A stretch of 64,000 nucleotides of DNA from Pseudomonas protegens (GTDB lineage: Bacteria; Pseudomonadota; Gammaproteobacteria; Pseudomonadales; Pseudomonadaceae), in assembly GCF_003363755.1 (NCBI RefSeq), contig NZ_CP031396.1, forward strand, positions 5,736,501 through 5,800,500. Direction: 5' to 3'. The notes beneath the pieces are model-generated. The model saw nothing but the letters and a program-made list of their open reading frames with translations, had not been told where the DNA came from and searched no databases. A program made the position numbers and the translations under genes. This document shows, one piece after another, positions 1-8,580 of the stretch; position 1 is the stretch's first letter, and each line of letters begins with the position of its first letter.

Positions 1-392
1 TCTGGTCCGAACCTCTGGTCTGGGCCGGGCTGCCACAATCAGTGTCACCCTTGCCCGAGCCTTTGCCCCTGGCGCTGTTTCCTGAGCCTTGTCCTTATCG
101 GGCGGTGGCCCTGGGGCGGTTGGCCAAAGCCGGCATCGCCCAGCGTACGGCCATGCTCTGCAGCAGCAATGGGGCCTTGCGTGCCGCAGTGCTGTCGGGC
201 TTCGCCGTGGCGCCCATGGCGGTCAGTCAGTTGGGAGCAGGGCTGTGTGCACTGGGGGCGGAATACGGTTTGCCGGAGTTGCCTCAGGCCCAGTTCCGGC
301 TGTTTACTGCGTCCGACGCGGACCCGGCCGTTGTGGCGGCACTGACTCAGGTCATCGTCGAATATTGTTCCAGCCGACGATCCGCGCTTTAG
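1..392 (+). CDS. LysR-family transcriptional regulator, C-terminal part (partial)
   Basis: The reading frame is open from base 3 to a TAG at 390-392 and starts outside the window, so only about 129 residues are visible. The visible part looks like the second half of a LysR effector-binding domain: a short hydrophobic strand, then a segment of the type A-M-L-C-S-S-N-G-A-L-R-A-A-V-L-S-G-F-A-V-A, which is where these proteins change back to the first lobe, and a closing helix near the end. The DNA-binding half is not visible, so the target cannot be inferred. The assignment rests on pattern recognition of the fold, not on a search. Confidence 0.7.
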   Translation, partial: WSEPLVWAGLPQSVSPLPEPLPLALFPEPCPYRAVALGRLAKAGIAQRTAMLCSSNGALRAAVLSGFAVAPMAVSQLGAGLCALGAEYGLPELPQAQFRLFTASDADPAVVAALTQVIVEYCSSRRSAL

Positions 393-507
393 GCATCGTC
401 CTCTGCGGCCGATAACCCCTGCAAGGGGCTAGATCGGATGCGGTTGCGAGCGGCCCCTGGCCTGTGTTTGAACGCCATGGAGCCGATGTTTTACAGGATA
501 CTGGTCA

Positions 508-2148
508 GTGAACCGGTCTCGAAAACAACCAGGGATCTGCCGCGTAGTTCAGGCTTTTCCCGTCAGGACGCCCCTTTTGCCTGTCCCCATTTACGACGCT
601 CAACACGCCCCGGGTGGCACCTTGAAACGCTTGCCGCTGCTCAAGGCCGCGGTGGCCTTTATCGCCACGGTGTTCCTGTGCCTGTGCGGTTTGCTCTACC
701 TCCAGCTAGAGCAGTCCTGGCGCCATGACCTGGCGCAGGCAGAGGTCAACTCCACTAACCTGACTCGGGCTATTGCCCAGCAGGCGGAGGACACCTTCAT
801 GGAGGCCGACCTGGTGCTGATGAGCCTTTCCGAGTGGATCCAGGCCATCGGCGAGGGGCCCGTGCAGCGGCTGCGTCTGCAACAGATCTTTGCTCGGCGG
901 GTACAGGCCCTGGTGCAACTCAGCGGAGTGTTTCTCTATGACAAGCAAGGCCAGTGGGTGGTCAGTTCCTTTAACGATTCGCCTCATGGCAAGGACGTGG
1001 CAGATCGTGACTACTTCAGGTTCCACCAGCAGAACGCTTCGCTGCAGGCCCATATCAGTCCGGCGATTCGCAGTCGCGCCAACGGCGAGTGGATCATTCC
1101 CATTTCGCGGCGGATCAATGACCAGAACGGGAACTTTCAGGGCGTGCTGATGGCCGGCATCAAGCTGGCTTACTTCGATCAATTCTTCAAAAGCTTCAAT
1201 ATCGATGAGCAGGGCGTGATGTTTCTCGCCCTGTCCGATGGCACCCTGATCGCGCGGCGGCCATTCGAGGAGCGGCAGGTGGGGGCCTCCTTGTCCCGTG
1301 GCGAGATTTTCAGCAAGTACCTGCCTGAGGCCACCTCCGGCAACGCCATGATCACCTCGATCGTGGATGGGGTGACGCGCTTGTATGGCTATCGCCAGTT
1401 GCAGGCGTATCCGCTGGTGGTGGCGGCGGCCAACTCCAAGGACTCGATTCTCAAGGGCTGGTACGCCTCGGCCTATCAATCCACGGCCATCGTCGCCCTG
1501 GTGCTGCTGGGAGTGGGGCTGTTCGGCTGGGTGTTTGTGAGCCAGGTGCGCAACAACGAGCGGATCGAAACCGATCTGCGCAAGGCCCAGGAGGCTTTGG
1601 AGGTGATTGCCACCCATGACAGTCTGACCGGTTTGGGCAATCGGCGGCTGTTCGAACGTTCCCTGGAGATCGAGTTCGGTCGCGGGGCGCGGCAGAGCAC
1701 GCCGCTGAGCCTGATCATCGCCGACATCGATTACTTCAAGCGTTACAACGATACCTACGGCCATGTGGCCGGCGATCATTGTCTGGCAGAGGTGGCCCAG
1801 GCCCTGAAAGGGTGTTGTCATCGCAAGACCGACCTGGCCGTGCGTTATGGCGGGGAAGAGTTCGCGGTGCTGCTACCCGATACCGATATCCACGGTGCCC
1901 TGGCCATGGCCGAGCAGATTCGCCAGAGCGTCATGGAGCGCAACATCAGCCATTCCGGTTCTCCAGTGGGGCGCGTGACCATCAGTCTGGGCTGTTACTC
2001 CTTCGTCCCTACGGGGCGCGACAGCATCGAAGTCTTCATAGAACGGGCGGATGCAGCGCTATATCAGGCCAAGGCCACGGGGCGCAATCGGGTGATGGCC
2101 CTGGCGGTGGAGAGCGCCGAGGATCTGCTGCAGCGCTCCGACCGTTGA
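508..2148 (+). CDS. Membrane diguanylate cyclase with dCache-like sensor and GGDEF domain
   Basis: A predicted inner-membrane c-di-GMP synthase. A transmembrane helix near residues 45-65 is followed by a periplasmic region of about 240 residues resembling a double-Cache ligand domain, a second helix near 325-345, and a cytoplasmic GGDEF domain. The active-site signature is GGEEF in the context R-Y-G-G-E-E-F, and RKTD five residues upstream fits the RxxD inhibitory site, so both activity and product feedback look intact. No EAL domain is present. The GTG at 508 has AGGA nine bases upstream. A TTG at 622 directly before K-R-L-P-L-L-K and the first helix is a good alternative start and would give 508 residues. 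The ligand is unknown. Confidence 0.85.
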   Translation: MNRSRKQPGICRVVQAFPVRTPLLPVPIYDAQHAPGGTLKRLPLLKAAVAFIATVFLCLCGLLYLQLEQSWRHDLAQAEVNSTNLTRAIAQQAEDTFMEADLVLMSLSEWIQAIGEGPVQRLRLQQIFARRVQALVQLSGVFLYDKQGQWVVSSFNDSPHGKDVADRDYFRFHQQNASLQAHISPAIRSRANGEWIIPISRRINDQNGNFQGVLMAGIKLAYFDQFFKSFNIDEQGVMFLALSDGTLIARRPFEERQVGASLSRGEIFSKYLPEATSGNAMITSIVDGVTRLYGYRQLQAYPLVVAAANSKDSILKGWYASAYQSTAIVALVLLGVGLFGWVFVSQVRNNERIETDLRKAQEALEVIATHDSLTGLGNRRLFERSLEIEFGRGARQSTPLSLIIADIDYFKRYNDTYGHVAGDHCLAEVAQALKGCCHRKTDLAVRYGGEEFAVLLPDTDIHGALAMAEQIRQSVMERNISHSGSPVGRVTISLGCYSFVPTGRDSIEVFIERADAALYQAKATGRNRVMALAVESAEDLLQRSDR

Positions 2149-2155
2149 GTCATTG

Positions 2156-2332
2156 TCAGGCTTTGCAGAAGATCTGATTGGTGCAGGTATTGCCACCAAG
2201 CTCATAGGTGGTGGTGCCTGCGGCGTCATATCCCTGGGCTCGGTAGAAGGCCCGTGCCGAATGATTTTTGAGCCACAGGCAGGACGCTCGCCGCGCCTGG
2301 GCGAGGCCACTGGGGCGGTGGTTACTACAGAA
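2156..2332 (-). pseudogene. 3' remnant of a GNAT acetyltransferase gene
   Basis: On the minus strand a frame ends at TGA (2156-2158) and is closed upstream by another TGA at 2333-2335, leaving 58 codons without a good start. The translation contains L-A-Q-A-R-R-A-S-C-L-W-L followed by N-H-S-A-R-A-F-Y-R-A-Q-G-Y, the typical last motif of GNAT N-acetyltransferases, where a helix precedes an A-x-x-F-Y-x-x-x-G-F/Y strand, and then a short C-terminal strand. The acetyl-CoA loop that should lie upstream is missing. I read it as the tail of a decayed gene. It sits only 8 bases after the cyclase stop. Confidence 0.55.
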
Positions 2333-2520
2333 TCACCGTCAGCTCTTGGCAAGAGCCAATCCCGGGCCAATGCGATAAAAAATATCAGCCGAATCGATTG
2401 TTGGAATGCCCCGTTTCTGGCTTATACCTATCGTTGACCTGGCAGGGACCGGCGCTGGACAAGCGGATCGGCACAAGCATCTCCGGAGCCCTGCGCGACA
2501 CTCATTTCAAGGATTTGTGC

Positions 2521-3345
2521 ATGAGCCAGCCGCACCTGATGAACATTGACCTCTATTTGCGCCGACTGGGTTACCACAGCGCGCCGCCGCCGACCCTGGA
2601 AACCCTGCGAGAACTGCAATGGCGACATGTCTGCGAGTTTGCCTTCGAAAGCCTTTCTACCTTGTTGCGCCTGCCGGTGCCCATCGACCTGGGCACGGTG
2701 GAACGCAAGATTCTGCAAGAGGGGCGCGGTGGCTATTGCTATGAACTCAATCAGACGTTCCTGGTGCTGTTGCAGCATCTGGGCTATGAGGCGCGTGGCA
2801 TTACCGGGCGGGTGGTCATGGGCGGGCCGGAGGATGCGCTCACCGCGCGCAGTCACAGGTTGACGCTGTTGCACCTGGACGGGCAGCGCTACATCGCCGA
2901 TGTCGGCTTCGGCGGCATGGTGCCCACTGCGCCCTTGCTGCTCGATACCGAAGCAGAGCAGGCAACACCCCACGAGCCCTATCGCATTACCGAGCGAGAC
3001 GGTAGCTACACCCTGCGCGCCAAGGTCATGGATGAGTGGCGGGCCCTGTACGTCTTTGATCTGCAGATACAGGGCGACGTGGACTACGAAATGGGCAACT
3101 GGTACGTCTCGACTCACCGTGACTCGCCTTTCCTCGGTCAGTTGAAGGTGGCGCTGATAGGGCCGGGGGTGCGCCGAACCCTGAACAACGGCAGCTACGC
3201 TTTGCATCGCGTGGGGCAGCCCAGCGAGCGGCGGCAGATCACTAATGCGGGGGAGCTGATGCAGTTGTTGCGGGACGAGTTTGCCTTGCGTCTGCCGGAG
3301 CATCCCGAGCTGTCGCGAGTGCTCGAGCGCTTGCTGGAGACCTGA
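2521..3345 (+). CDS. nhoA: Arylamine N-acetyltransferase / N-hydroxyarylamine O-acetyltransferase
   Basis: A 274-residue cytoplasmic enzyme of the NAT family, which moves an acetyl group from acetyl-CoA to aromatic amines and N-hydroxyarylamines. The family's Cys-His-Asp triad is visible: Cys73 in R-G-G-Y-C-Y-E-L-N, His112 in S-H-R-L-T, and Asp127 in A-D-V-G-F-G. Length is normal for the family (about 275). I chose the ATG at 2521 because AAGGA lies about 7 bases before it; the frame stays open further upstream to 2398, but that extension has no family resemblance. The gene appears monocistronic. The symbol is by family analogy; a physiological substrate is not known from context. Confidence 0.9.
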   Translation: MSQPHLMNIDLYLRRLGYHSAPPPTLETLRELQWRHVCEFAFESLSTLLRLPVPIDLGTVERKILQEGRGGYCYELNQTFLVLLQHLGYEARGITGRVVMGGPEDALTARSHRLTLLHLDGQRYIADVGFGGMVPTAPLLLDTEAEQATPHEPYRITERDGSYTLRAKVMDEWRALYVFDLQIQGDVDYEMGNWYVSTHRDSPFLGQLKVALIGPGVRRTLNNGSYALHRVGQPSERRQITNAGELMQLLRDEFALRLPEHPELSRVLERLLET

Positions 3346-3462
3346 TCACCACCTGTCGTACCGGGAGCGGGAGCCGAATACGGAAGCACTTCCCGATTAA
3401 AATCCCAAGCTGGCGCTCCATAGAATCCACCGGCAAACCGGCAATTTTCTATGGAGAGAATC

Positions 3463-4284
3463 ATGCAGAAAATACATCGATCCACGGTGTCCGGCAGTAC
3501 CGCAACACCGCTGAGGCGTTTCAAGCAGGGGCTGTTCGCTGCGCTGCTGGCAGTGGTCAGCCTGTGTTCCACCAGCAGCTTCGCGGTCCCCAACCCCGAC
3601 GGCAACTACAACCTGAGCATGGACGCGCGGGCCGGGTCGCCCTATCCACCGTCCGACAACTACAGTGCCGATCTCAAGACGTCCGGAGTCGGGCCGGCGT
3701 TCACGGTGCCGGTGAGTCGACACCACATCATTGCCTACAACCAATTGCGGGATTTCTACATGTCCGTGGTGCAGCGTGGGCACTTGAAGGAGCTGAAGGG
3801 TTTCTGGGACGGCTTTGGCGCACGTTTCCTCAGCTATGGCCAGGACAATCGAGTCAACGTCACTGCGCCGGTGGCGGCGGATTATGACCAGGCCAAGACG
3901 TTGCTCGAGGAGATCGGTCGGGGCGTGGTGCGGGCCAATGCGGGCGTGCCGCCACGGCCCCTGGGTTGGGACACCTTTCATGGCTTCTACACCTGGATGC
4001 CCTGGAACCTGTTTCTCGGTCCGAACGGTCGCAATGATGATCCGGGTGAGCAATTCGAAACCAATGCCCAGTACATCATCAATAACAAGGACACCTGGAA
4101 CACCATCATCAATGTGCGCGACAACATGCTCAGCTATCAGCGTGACGGCAACGTGAAGACCCTGGCCAACATCAACTCGCAGCTGTTGCGTTTGTCGGCG
4201 CGGACCCGGGTCTATCCGCTGGTCAGCGATCAGTGGATTCGTGTCGCACCCAATGTGTACAAGATCCGCGTACCGTCCAACTGA
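3463..4284 (+). CDS. Exported protein of unknown function with HNH-like HHII motif
   Basis: A 273-residue protein with a probable signal peptide: basic residues, a hydrophobic stretch around 25-40 (L-F-A-A-L-L-A-V-V-S-L) and cleavage after S-S-F-A. The mature part contains S-R-H-H-I-I-A-Y-N-Q-L-R-D-F and, about 100 residues on, W-N-L-F-L-G-P-N-G-R-N-D-D-P-G. This spacing resembles HNH/beta-beta-alpha nuclease-type toxin domains, where an H-H pair and a later N supply metal and base. That is inference; I do not recognise a named family. The ATG at 3463 is preferred over the one at 3451 because the latter lies inside the GGAGAG ribosome binding site. A terminator follows. No immunity gene is adjacent. 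Confidence 0.6.
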   Translation: MQKIHRSTVSGSTATPLRRFKQGLFAALLAVVSLCSTSSFAVPNPDGNYNLSMDARAGSPYPPSDNYSADLKTSGVGPAFTVPVSRHHIIAYNQLRDFYMSVVQRGHLKELKGFWDGFGARFLSYGQDNRVNVTAPVAADYDQAKTLLEEIGRGVVRANAGVPPRPLGWDTFHGFYTWMPWNLFLGPNGRNDDPGEQFETNAQYIINNKDTWNTIINVRDNMLSYQRDGNVKTLANINSQLLRLSARTRVYPLVSDQWIRVAPNVYKIRVPSN

Positions 4285-4311
4285 TTGGTCTTTTTGTGTG
4301 CGGCGAGGGTC

Positions 4312-4339
4312 GATCCAGCCAATGGATCGGCCTTTTTTT
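4312..4339 (+). terminator. Rho-independent terminator of the exported-protein gene
   Basis: GATCCA (4312-4317), a five-base loop, TGGATC (4323-4328), then GGCC and a run of seven T. It lies 28 bases after the stop codon. Confidence 0.75.
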
Positions 4340-4527
4340 GCGTTGTGTTTCAGCGGGTGGAGTTGGGGAAGAGGATGTCGGCTGGCTGCACAGGTCCTGC
4401 CGGCCCGATGTGGGGCGGTGGCTCTGGGGCGGCCATTCAGGCTGGAAAAGGGTGATCCGTACGACCTGAGCGGGGCTTTTTATCGGTGAATCAGCAGGGG
4501 GAAGTGCCCGAAGATTGACCGATAAAC

Positions 4528-4570
4528 TGTATACAATCCTATGGACAGTTGTCTTTGTTGTTGCATACAG
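4528..4570. promoter_or_regulatory. Paired TGTATACA-type operator upstream of the permease
   Basis: CTGTATACAA (4528-4537) and TTGCATACAG (4561-4570) are inverted copies of each other with one mismatch. The first half also contains the palindrome TGTATACA. The pair sits 34-76 bases before the permease start. Palindromes of this kind are typical GntR-family sites and are known near purine-use genes; the regulator here is inferred and no such gene is adjacent. Confidence 0.5.
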
Positions 4571-4603
4571 TGTGCGCATAACAAAAACAGGGAACCCCAC
4601 ACC

Positions 4604-6145
4604 ATGAATACGCCCCAGGTTTCACAGCAACGTCCCGAAGATGAAAATTTGGGTATTGCCGCGAATATGGCTTATGGCCTGCAACACGTTCTGACCATGT
4701 ATGGCGGTATCGTTGCGGTGCCACTGATCGTCGGCCAGGCGGCCGGTCTGTCGCCAGCGGAGATCGGCCTGCTGATCGCCGCTTCGTTGTTTGCAGGGGG
4801 GCTGGCAACCTTGCTGCAAACGCTCGGCGTGCCGTTTTTCGGCTGCAAGCTGCCGTTGGTTCAAGGGGTGTCCTTTGCGGGCGTATCGACCATGGTGGCG
4901 ATTGTCACCAGCAGCGGCGAGGGCGGCTTCCAGTCAATTCTGGGGGCGGTGATTGCAGCTTCGCTGATCGGTCTGCTGATTACGCCGGTGTTCTCTCGCA
5001 TTACCAAGTTCTTTCCCCCGCTGGTCACCGGCATTGTCATCACCACCATCGGCTTGACGCTGATGCCTGTGGCGGCGCGCTGGGCGATGGGCGGCAATAG
5101 CCGGGCGGCGGATTTCGGCAGCATGTCGAACATCGGTCTGGCGGCCCTCACCCTGGTGCTGGTGCTGCTGCTGAGCAAGATCGGCAGCGCGGCGATTTCC
5201 CGGCTGTCGATTCTCCTTGCCATGGTCATCGGTACGGTGATCGCGGTGTTCCTGGGCATGGCGGATTTTTCCGGTGTCACTCAGGGGCCGATGTTTGGCC
5301 TGCCCACGCCGTTCCACTTCGGGATGCCGACTTTCCATGTCGCAGCGATCCTGTCGATGTGCATCGTGGTCATGGTGACCCTGGTGGAAACCTCGGCGGA
5401 CATCCTCGCGGTGGGTGAAATCATCCACACCAAGGTCGACTCCAAGCGCCTGGGGGATGGGCTGCGTGCCGATATGCTGTCGAGCATGATCGCGCCGATC
5501 TTCGGTTCCTTCACTCAGAGTGCGTTTGCCCAGAACGTCGGGCTGGTGGCGGTCACCGGGATCAAGAGCCGTTTTGTAGTGGCTACCGGCGGCGTGTTTC
5601 TGGTAGTCCTCGGCCTGCTGCCCTTCATGGGGCGGGTGATTGCGGCGGTGCCCACCTCGGTATTGGGCGGTGCCGGTATCGTGCTGTTTGGCACCGTGGC
5701 GGCCAGTGGCATTCGTACCCTGTCCAAGGTCGACTACCGCAACAACATGAACCTGATCATCGTTGCGACCTCCATCGGCTTCGGCATGATCCCGATCGCT
5801 GCGCCGAGTTTCTACGACCACTTCCCCAGCTGGTTTGCGACGATCTTCCACTCGGGCATCAGCTCGTCGGCGATCATGGCGATCCTGCTGAACCTGGCGT
5901 TCAACCATTTCACCGCCGGCAACTCGGACCAGCAGTCGGTGTTCGTCGCTGGCACCGAGCGCAGCCTGCGCTTCCAGGACATTGCCGTGCTGCGTGAGGG
6001 GGACTACTTCAGCGGTGGCAAGCTGCACGATGCCGAAGGCAATGAAGTGCCGCTGGTAGCTGAGGTTTCGGGACAGTCGTCGAATCCGCTTGGGGACGGC
6101 TCGGCACCGAGCCATGCTCGAGGCAGTGCGCAAACCACGCACTGA
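4604..6145 (+). CDS. NCS2-family nucleobase (xanthine/uracil-type) permease
   Basis: A 513-residue polytopic inner-membrane protein of the nucleobase:cation symporter-2 family, which takes up xanthine, uric acid or uracil with protons. Family features visible are the early Q-H-V-L-T-M-Y-G-G segment of helix 1 with its conserved His, about 12-14 hydrophobic helices, and the helix-10 region S-A-F-A-Q-N-V-G-L-V-A-V-T-G, whose Q-N-V-G matches the family signature. The ATG at 4604 directly precedes the family-like N-terminus; the open frame to 4541 runs through the operator-like repeats and is rejected. A strong hairpin terminator follows. Purine rather than pyrimidine specificity is likely but not proven by sequence reading. 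Confidence 0.88.
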   Translation: MNTPQVSQQRPEDENLGIAANMAYGLQHVLTMYGGIVAVPLIVGQAAGLSPAEIGLLIAASLFAGGLATLLQTLGVPFFGCKLPLVQGVSFAGVSTMVAIVTSSGEGGFQSILGAVIAASLIGLLITPVFSRITKFFPPLVTGIVITTIGLTLMPVAARWAMGGNSRAADFGSMSNIGLAALTLVLVLLLSKIGSAAISRLSILLAMVIGTVIAVFLGMADFSGVTQGPMFGLPTPFHFGMPTFHVAAILSMCIVVMVTLVETSADILAVGEIIHTKVDSKRLGDGLRADMLSSMIAPIFGSFTQSAFAQNVGLVAVTGIKSRFVVATGGVFLVVLGLLPFMGRVIAAVPTSVLGGAGIVLFGTVAASGIRTLSKVDYRNNMNLIIVATSIGFGMIPIAAPSFYDHFPSWFATIFHSGISSSAIMAILLNLAFNHFTAGNSDQQSVFVAGTERSLRFQDIAVLREGDYFSGGKLHDAEGNEVPLVAEVSGQSSNPLGDGSAPSHARGSAQTTH

Positions 6146-6164
6146 GTGCAATCATTGCGACATT

Positions 6165-6196
6165 AAAAAACGGCGCCCTGAAGGCGCCGTTTTTTA
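6165..6196. terminator. Bidirectional terminator between permease and convergent gene
   Basis: A run of six A, stem CGGCGCC / GGCGCCG with a short loop, then a run of six T. It can serve the permease on the plus strand and the 6208-6789 gene on the minus strand. Confidence 0.85.
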
Positions 6197-6207
6197 TGGG
6201 TGAGTCA

Positions 6208-6789
6208 TTATTCGAGGTTGTCCAGGGGCTCCAGGGCTTGCAGGGCTTCGGGGTTGTCCTTGTACTGCCCGCGCAAGGTTGCGAGCTGGCGATCATGGCC
6301 GATACAGACGTCGTTAACGGCTTTCTCCAGTTCGGCCCGACGCTCCTCGTCATACGCCTCCTCGCCGGCAAAGTGCTGGCAATCTTCGTGACGCTGGATA
6401 AAGGCCGTGACCTCGGCCGGCAGCTGTGGGCCGCCGTAGTGACCGCCCAGTTGCAGGCGTTTTTCCTCGACCCAGCCACTGTAGTCCTCACCGTTTTTGG
6501 CGATGTACATGACTTGGGCCCAGCCGCCGTCGCTGGAGGCGTACACGGTCAGGCCGTCGCCCGGAATCACATAGAGCTTCTGGTTCACGCAGGCGGCATT
6601 CGGCCCACTGTGAAAGTGCAACCGTCCTTGGCCTATGACCTTGGCTTCCAGGGGCGGGCGGTACTCGCCGGCTTCCAGAGAGGCGTTGTCGCTCAGGGTG
6701 GCGCAATCCACCGTGGAGGCGGCCAGGGCCTGTAGCGGTAACAGAGACAACAGCCCCCACAGGGACAGGAGGCACAGAGGTCGGTTCAT
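6208..6789 (-). CDS. Secreted or periplasmic hypothetical protein with SH3b-like segment
   Basis: A 193-residue protein with a clear Sec signal peptide (M-N-R-P-L-C then a leucine-rich core, cleavage near A-L-A-A). The middle, K-L-Y-V-I-P-G-D-G-L-T-V-Y-A-S-S-D-G-G-W followed by Y-S-G-W-V, looks like a bacterial SH3 (SH3b) domain, which usually binds peptidoglycan or peptides. The C-terminal third is helical and acidic with paired Cys (C-Q-H-F and N-D-V-C-I-G-H-D), resembling the small domain seen in lysozyme-inhibitor-like DUF1311 proteins. The function is unknown. It is convergent with the permease, sharing its terminator, and lies just downstream of the MFS gene on the same strand. Confidence 0.7.
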   Translation of the reverse strand: MNRPLCLLSLWGLLSLLPLQALAASTVDCATLSDNASLEAGEYRPPLEAKVIGQGRLHFHSGPNAACVNQKLYVIPGDGLTVYASSDGGWAQVMYIAKNGEDYSGWVEEKRLQLGGHYGGPQLPAEVTAFIQRHEDCQHFAGEEAYDEERRAELEKAVNDVCIGHDRQLATLRGQYKDNPEALQALEPLDNLE

Positions 6790-6883
6790 TGCACAGTTTT
6801 CATCAGGGGATTCGGATGGCGCGATGGTAATGACAAAGAGGCGGCCTGTGAATGTTTCCAGGCCGCCCTTTGAGCAGCGTGAC

Positions 6884-8041
6884 TTACTCCGTGACCTTGC
6901 TGAACTGCCCCTGGCGCACCAGGGACAGAGCCATTACCACCACCACGGCGGCGGCCGCCGACAGGGTCAGGGGCAAACCATAGCTGCCGCCGCTCATGGC
7001 GGCGCCACTGAGCAGTGGTCCCAGCAGGCTGCCGATGCCCCAGAGCAGACCGGCGCTGGCATTGGCGGTCACCAGATCCGCTCCGCTGAAGGATTGCCCG
7101 ATCAGCACGATCGCCAGGGTGTAGATGCCGCCCGCCGCCGCGCCGAGGATGACCAGGCTCGGCCAGAGCAGACCGGGGGATTGCATCAACAGTGGCAGGC
7201 ACAGGCCGATCAGCAGAGCGATGATGCCGCAGCCGAGGTAGATCCCCGGGCGCCCCAGCTTGTCCGAGAGCCAGCCCAGGGGGAACTGGAACGCCGTATC
7301 TCCCAGGAGAATGATGGTCACCATCAGTGCCGCCAGTTTGATGCTGTAGCCATGAGTGGCCGCGTACACCGGAAACAGCGACAGCACGACGCTGTCGAAG
7401 AAGGCGAAGAACAGTATGCCCACACACAACGCCGGGGCGATGCGGATAAAGCCCAGCACCGAGAAGGTCCGGCTTTCCTCGTGAGGACTTGGGGAGTCTT
7501 CCTGGGGCAGGGTCAGCCAGACCACGGCGATCGCCACGGCATAACCGAGGCTGACAATGGCGAGTACGAGCGGCCCCTCGGTGCCCAGCAGTGATACCAG
7601 GCCAGGGCCCAGCAGTTGGAAGAAGGTGAAACAGGTGGTGTAGACCGCCACCAAGCGGCCACGGCTGGCGTCTTCGGCCATTTCATTGACCCAGGTTTCC
7701 CCGAGAATGATGATCAGCCCGGCCCCAAGCCCCATGGCGACCCGGGCCAATCCCAGGCTGAAGAGGTTGGTGCCCGGCAGTTCCAGGGCTGCCACGCTCA
7801 GGGCGCAGAGGCTGAAACACAGCAGATAGATCTGGCGCCGGGTCAGGCGCTGGCACAAGGCGTTGACCAGGAAGGCCGAAAGCATCATGCCCGCCGCAGG
7901 CAGGGCTGACATGATGCCAATCTGATTGTTCGACGCGCCGGCCTGGTACAGGCGCAGGGCAAGGATCGGCACTGTGGAGCCGACGCTCAGGCCGACAATG
8001 GAAATGCCCAGGATCAAGGCAGCTAACAAGGCTTTGTTCAT
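6884..8041 (-). CDS. Major facilitator superfamily transporter
   Basis: A 385-residue, 12-helix MFS protein. It starts directly in helix 1 (M-N-K-A-L-L-A-A-L-I-L-G), has a basic loop 2-3 region (L-T-R-R-Q-I-Y), an acidic helix 5 start in L-G-E-T-W-V-N-E, and the second-half motif P-L-G-W-L-S-D-K-L-G-R-P, the repeat of motif A (G-x-L-a-D-r-x-G-r-k). It resembles the small YcaD-like group. The substrate cannot be read from sequence. The ATG at 8041 is chosen because it gives the normal MFS start; 23 upstream in-frame codons look non-coding. The upstream region contains a REPIN. Confidence 0.85.
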   Translation of the reverse strand: MNKALLAALILGISIVGLSVGSTVPILALRLYQAGASNNQIGIMSALPAAGMMLSAFLVNALCQRLTRRQIYLLCFSLCALSVAALELPGTNLFSLGLARVAMGLGAGLIIILGETWVNEMAEDASRGRLVAVYTTCFTFFQLLGPGLVSLLGTEGPLVLAIVSLGYAVAIAVVWLTLPQEDSPSPHEESRTFSVLGFIRIAPALCVGILFFAFFDSVVLSLFPVYAATHGYSIKLAALMVTIILLGDTAFQFPLGWLSDKLGRPGIYLGCGIIALLIGLCLPLLMQSPGLLWPSLVILGAAAGGIYTLAIVLIGQSFSGADLVTANASAGLLWGIGSLLGPLLSGAAMSGGSYGLPLTLSAAAAVVVVMALSLVRQGQFSKVTE

Positions 8042-8150
8042 GATCAAGACTCGCGCCTGAAGCGTCAGGCGCTGAAAAATGGAGATGTTGCGGACGCCGC
8101 GTGACAGCATCCGCCGAGATACGGGCGAGAGCCGGGCCTGTGCCCTCGGC

Positions 8151-8226
8151 GTAGGGGCCGGCTGCTGGCGAAGCGGTCATTGAATGGTGCGGCGCACTTC
8201 GAGACGTCTTCGCTGGCGAGCCAGCC
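8151..8226. repeat. Degenerate REPIN (inverted pair of REP sequences)
   Basis: GTAGGGGCCGGCTGCTGGC at 8151 and CTTCGCTGGCGAGCCAGCC at 8208-8226 are opposite-facing REP-like units of the kind found by the hundred in Pseudomonas, here separated by about 35 bases. These are non-autonomous elements mobilised in trans by a RAYT transposase. Confidence 0.6.
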
Positions 8227-8526
8227 TCTGCATCGGCGCCAAAGGTGGCGGGGCGGTGCCAGGCTCAATCGCGGTTAGCGACTGCCTTAGTGCGGGGAGA
8301 AGGTGAAGGCGAACAGGACGCTGCGGCGGCGACGGTTGATCGCGCAATCATGCTGGGCAACGGCCAGGGTTGCCGAAGGGCTCATCGAGGGGGAGAGGCA
8401 CGGGGACTGTGCTGGCAGGAACATCGTTGTCTGACTGGCCGGAAAAATAGGCGCACAGCCTACGTCAGGCCATTGCGGCAAGGCAACCAGACCTTTGTCT
8501 GAGCCATTCGGCTCGCAAAGCACTTT

Positions 8527-8553
8527 ATCCGCATGTCTGGCTGACATGCGGAT
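8527..8553. repeat. Perfect 11-base inverted repeat, 5-base loop
   Basis: ATCCGCATGTC, loop TGGCT, then GACATGCGGAT. It is not followed by a T-run in either direction, so an operator or structured RNA is as likely as a terminator. It lies about 490 bases upstream of the MFS start. Confidence 0.6.
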
Positions 8554-8580
8554 CATGAAACTGATAGTGGTTTTTTTCTG

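Larger units (their letters stand above)
4285..4603. other. Intergenic region before the NCS2 permease
   Basis: These 319 bases hold the terminator of the preceding gene near the start and, close to the permease, a repeated TGTATACA-type element (both listed separately). The GC-rich middle, about 4345-4500, shows no convincing gene on either strand. Confidence 0.6.

Noticed and set aside
4515..4537. TTGACC plus TATACAAT as a promoter for the permease
   Set aside because: The spacing between the hexamers is about 10-11 bases, far too short for sigma-70; the TATACA belongs to the inverted repeat instead.
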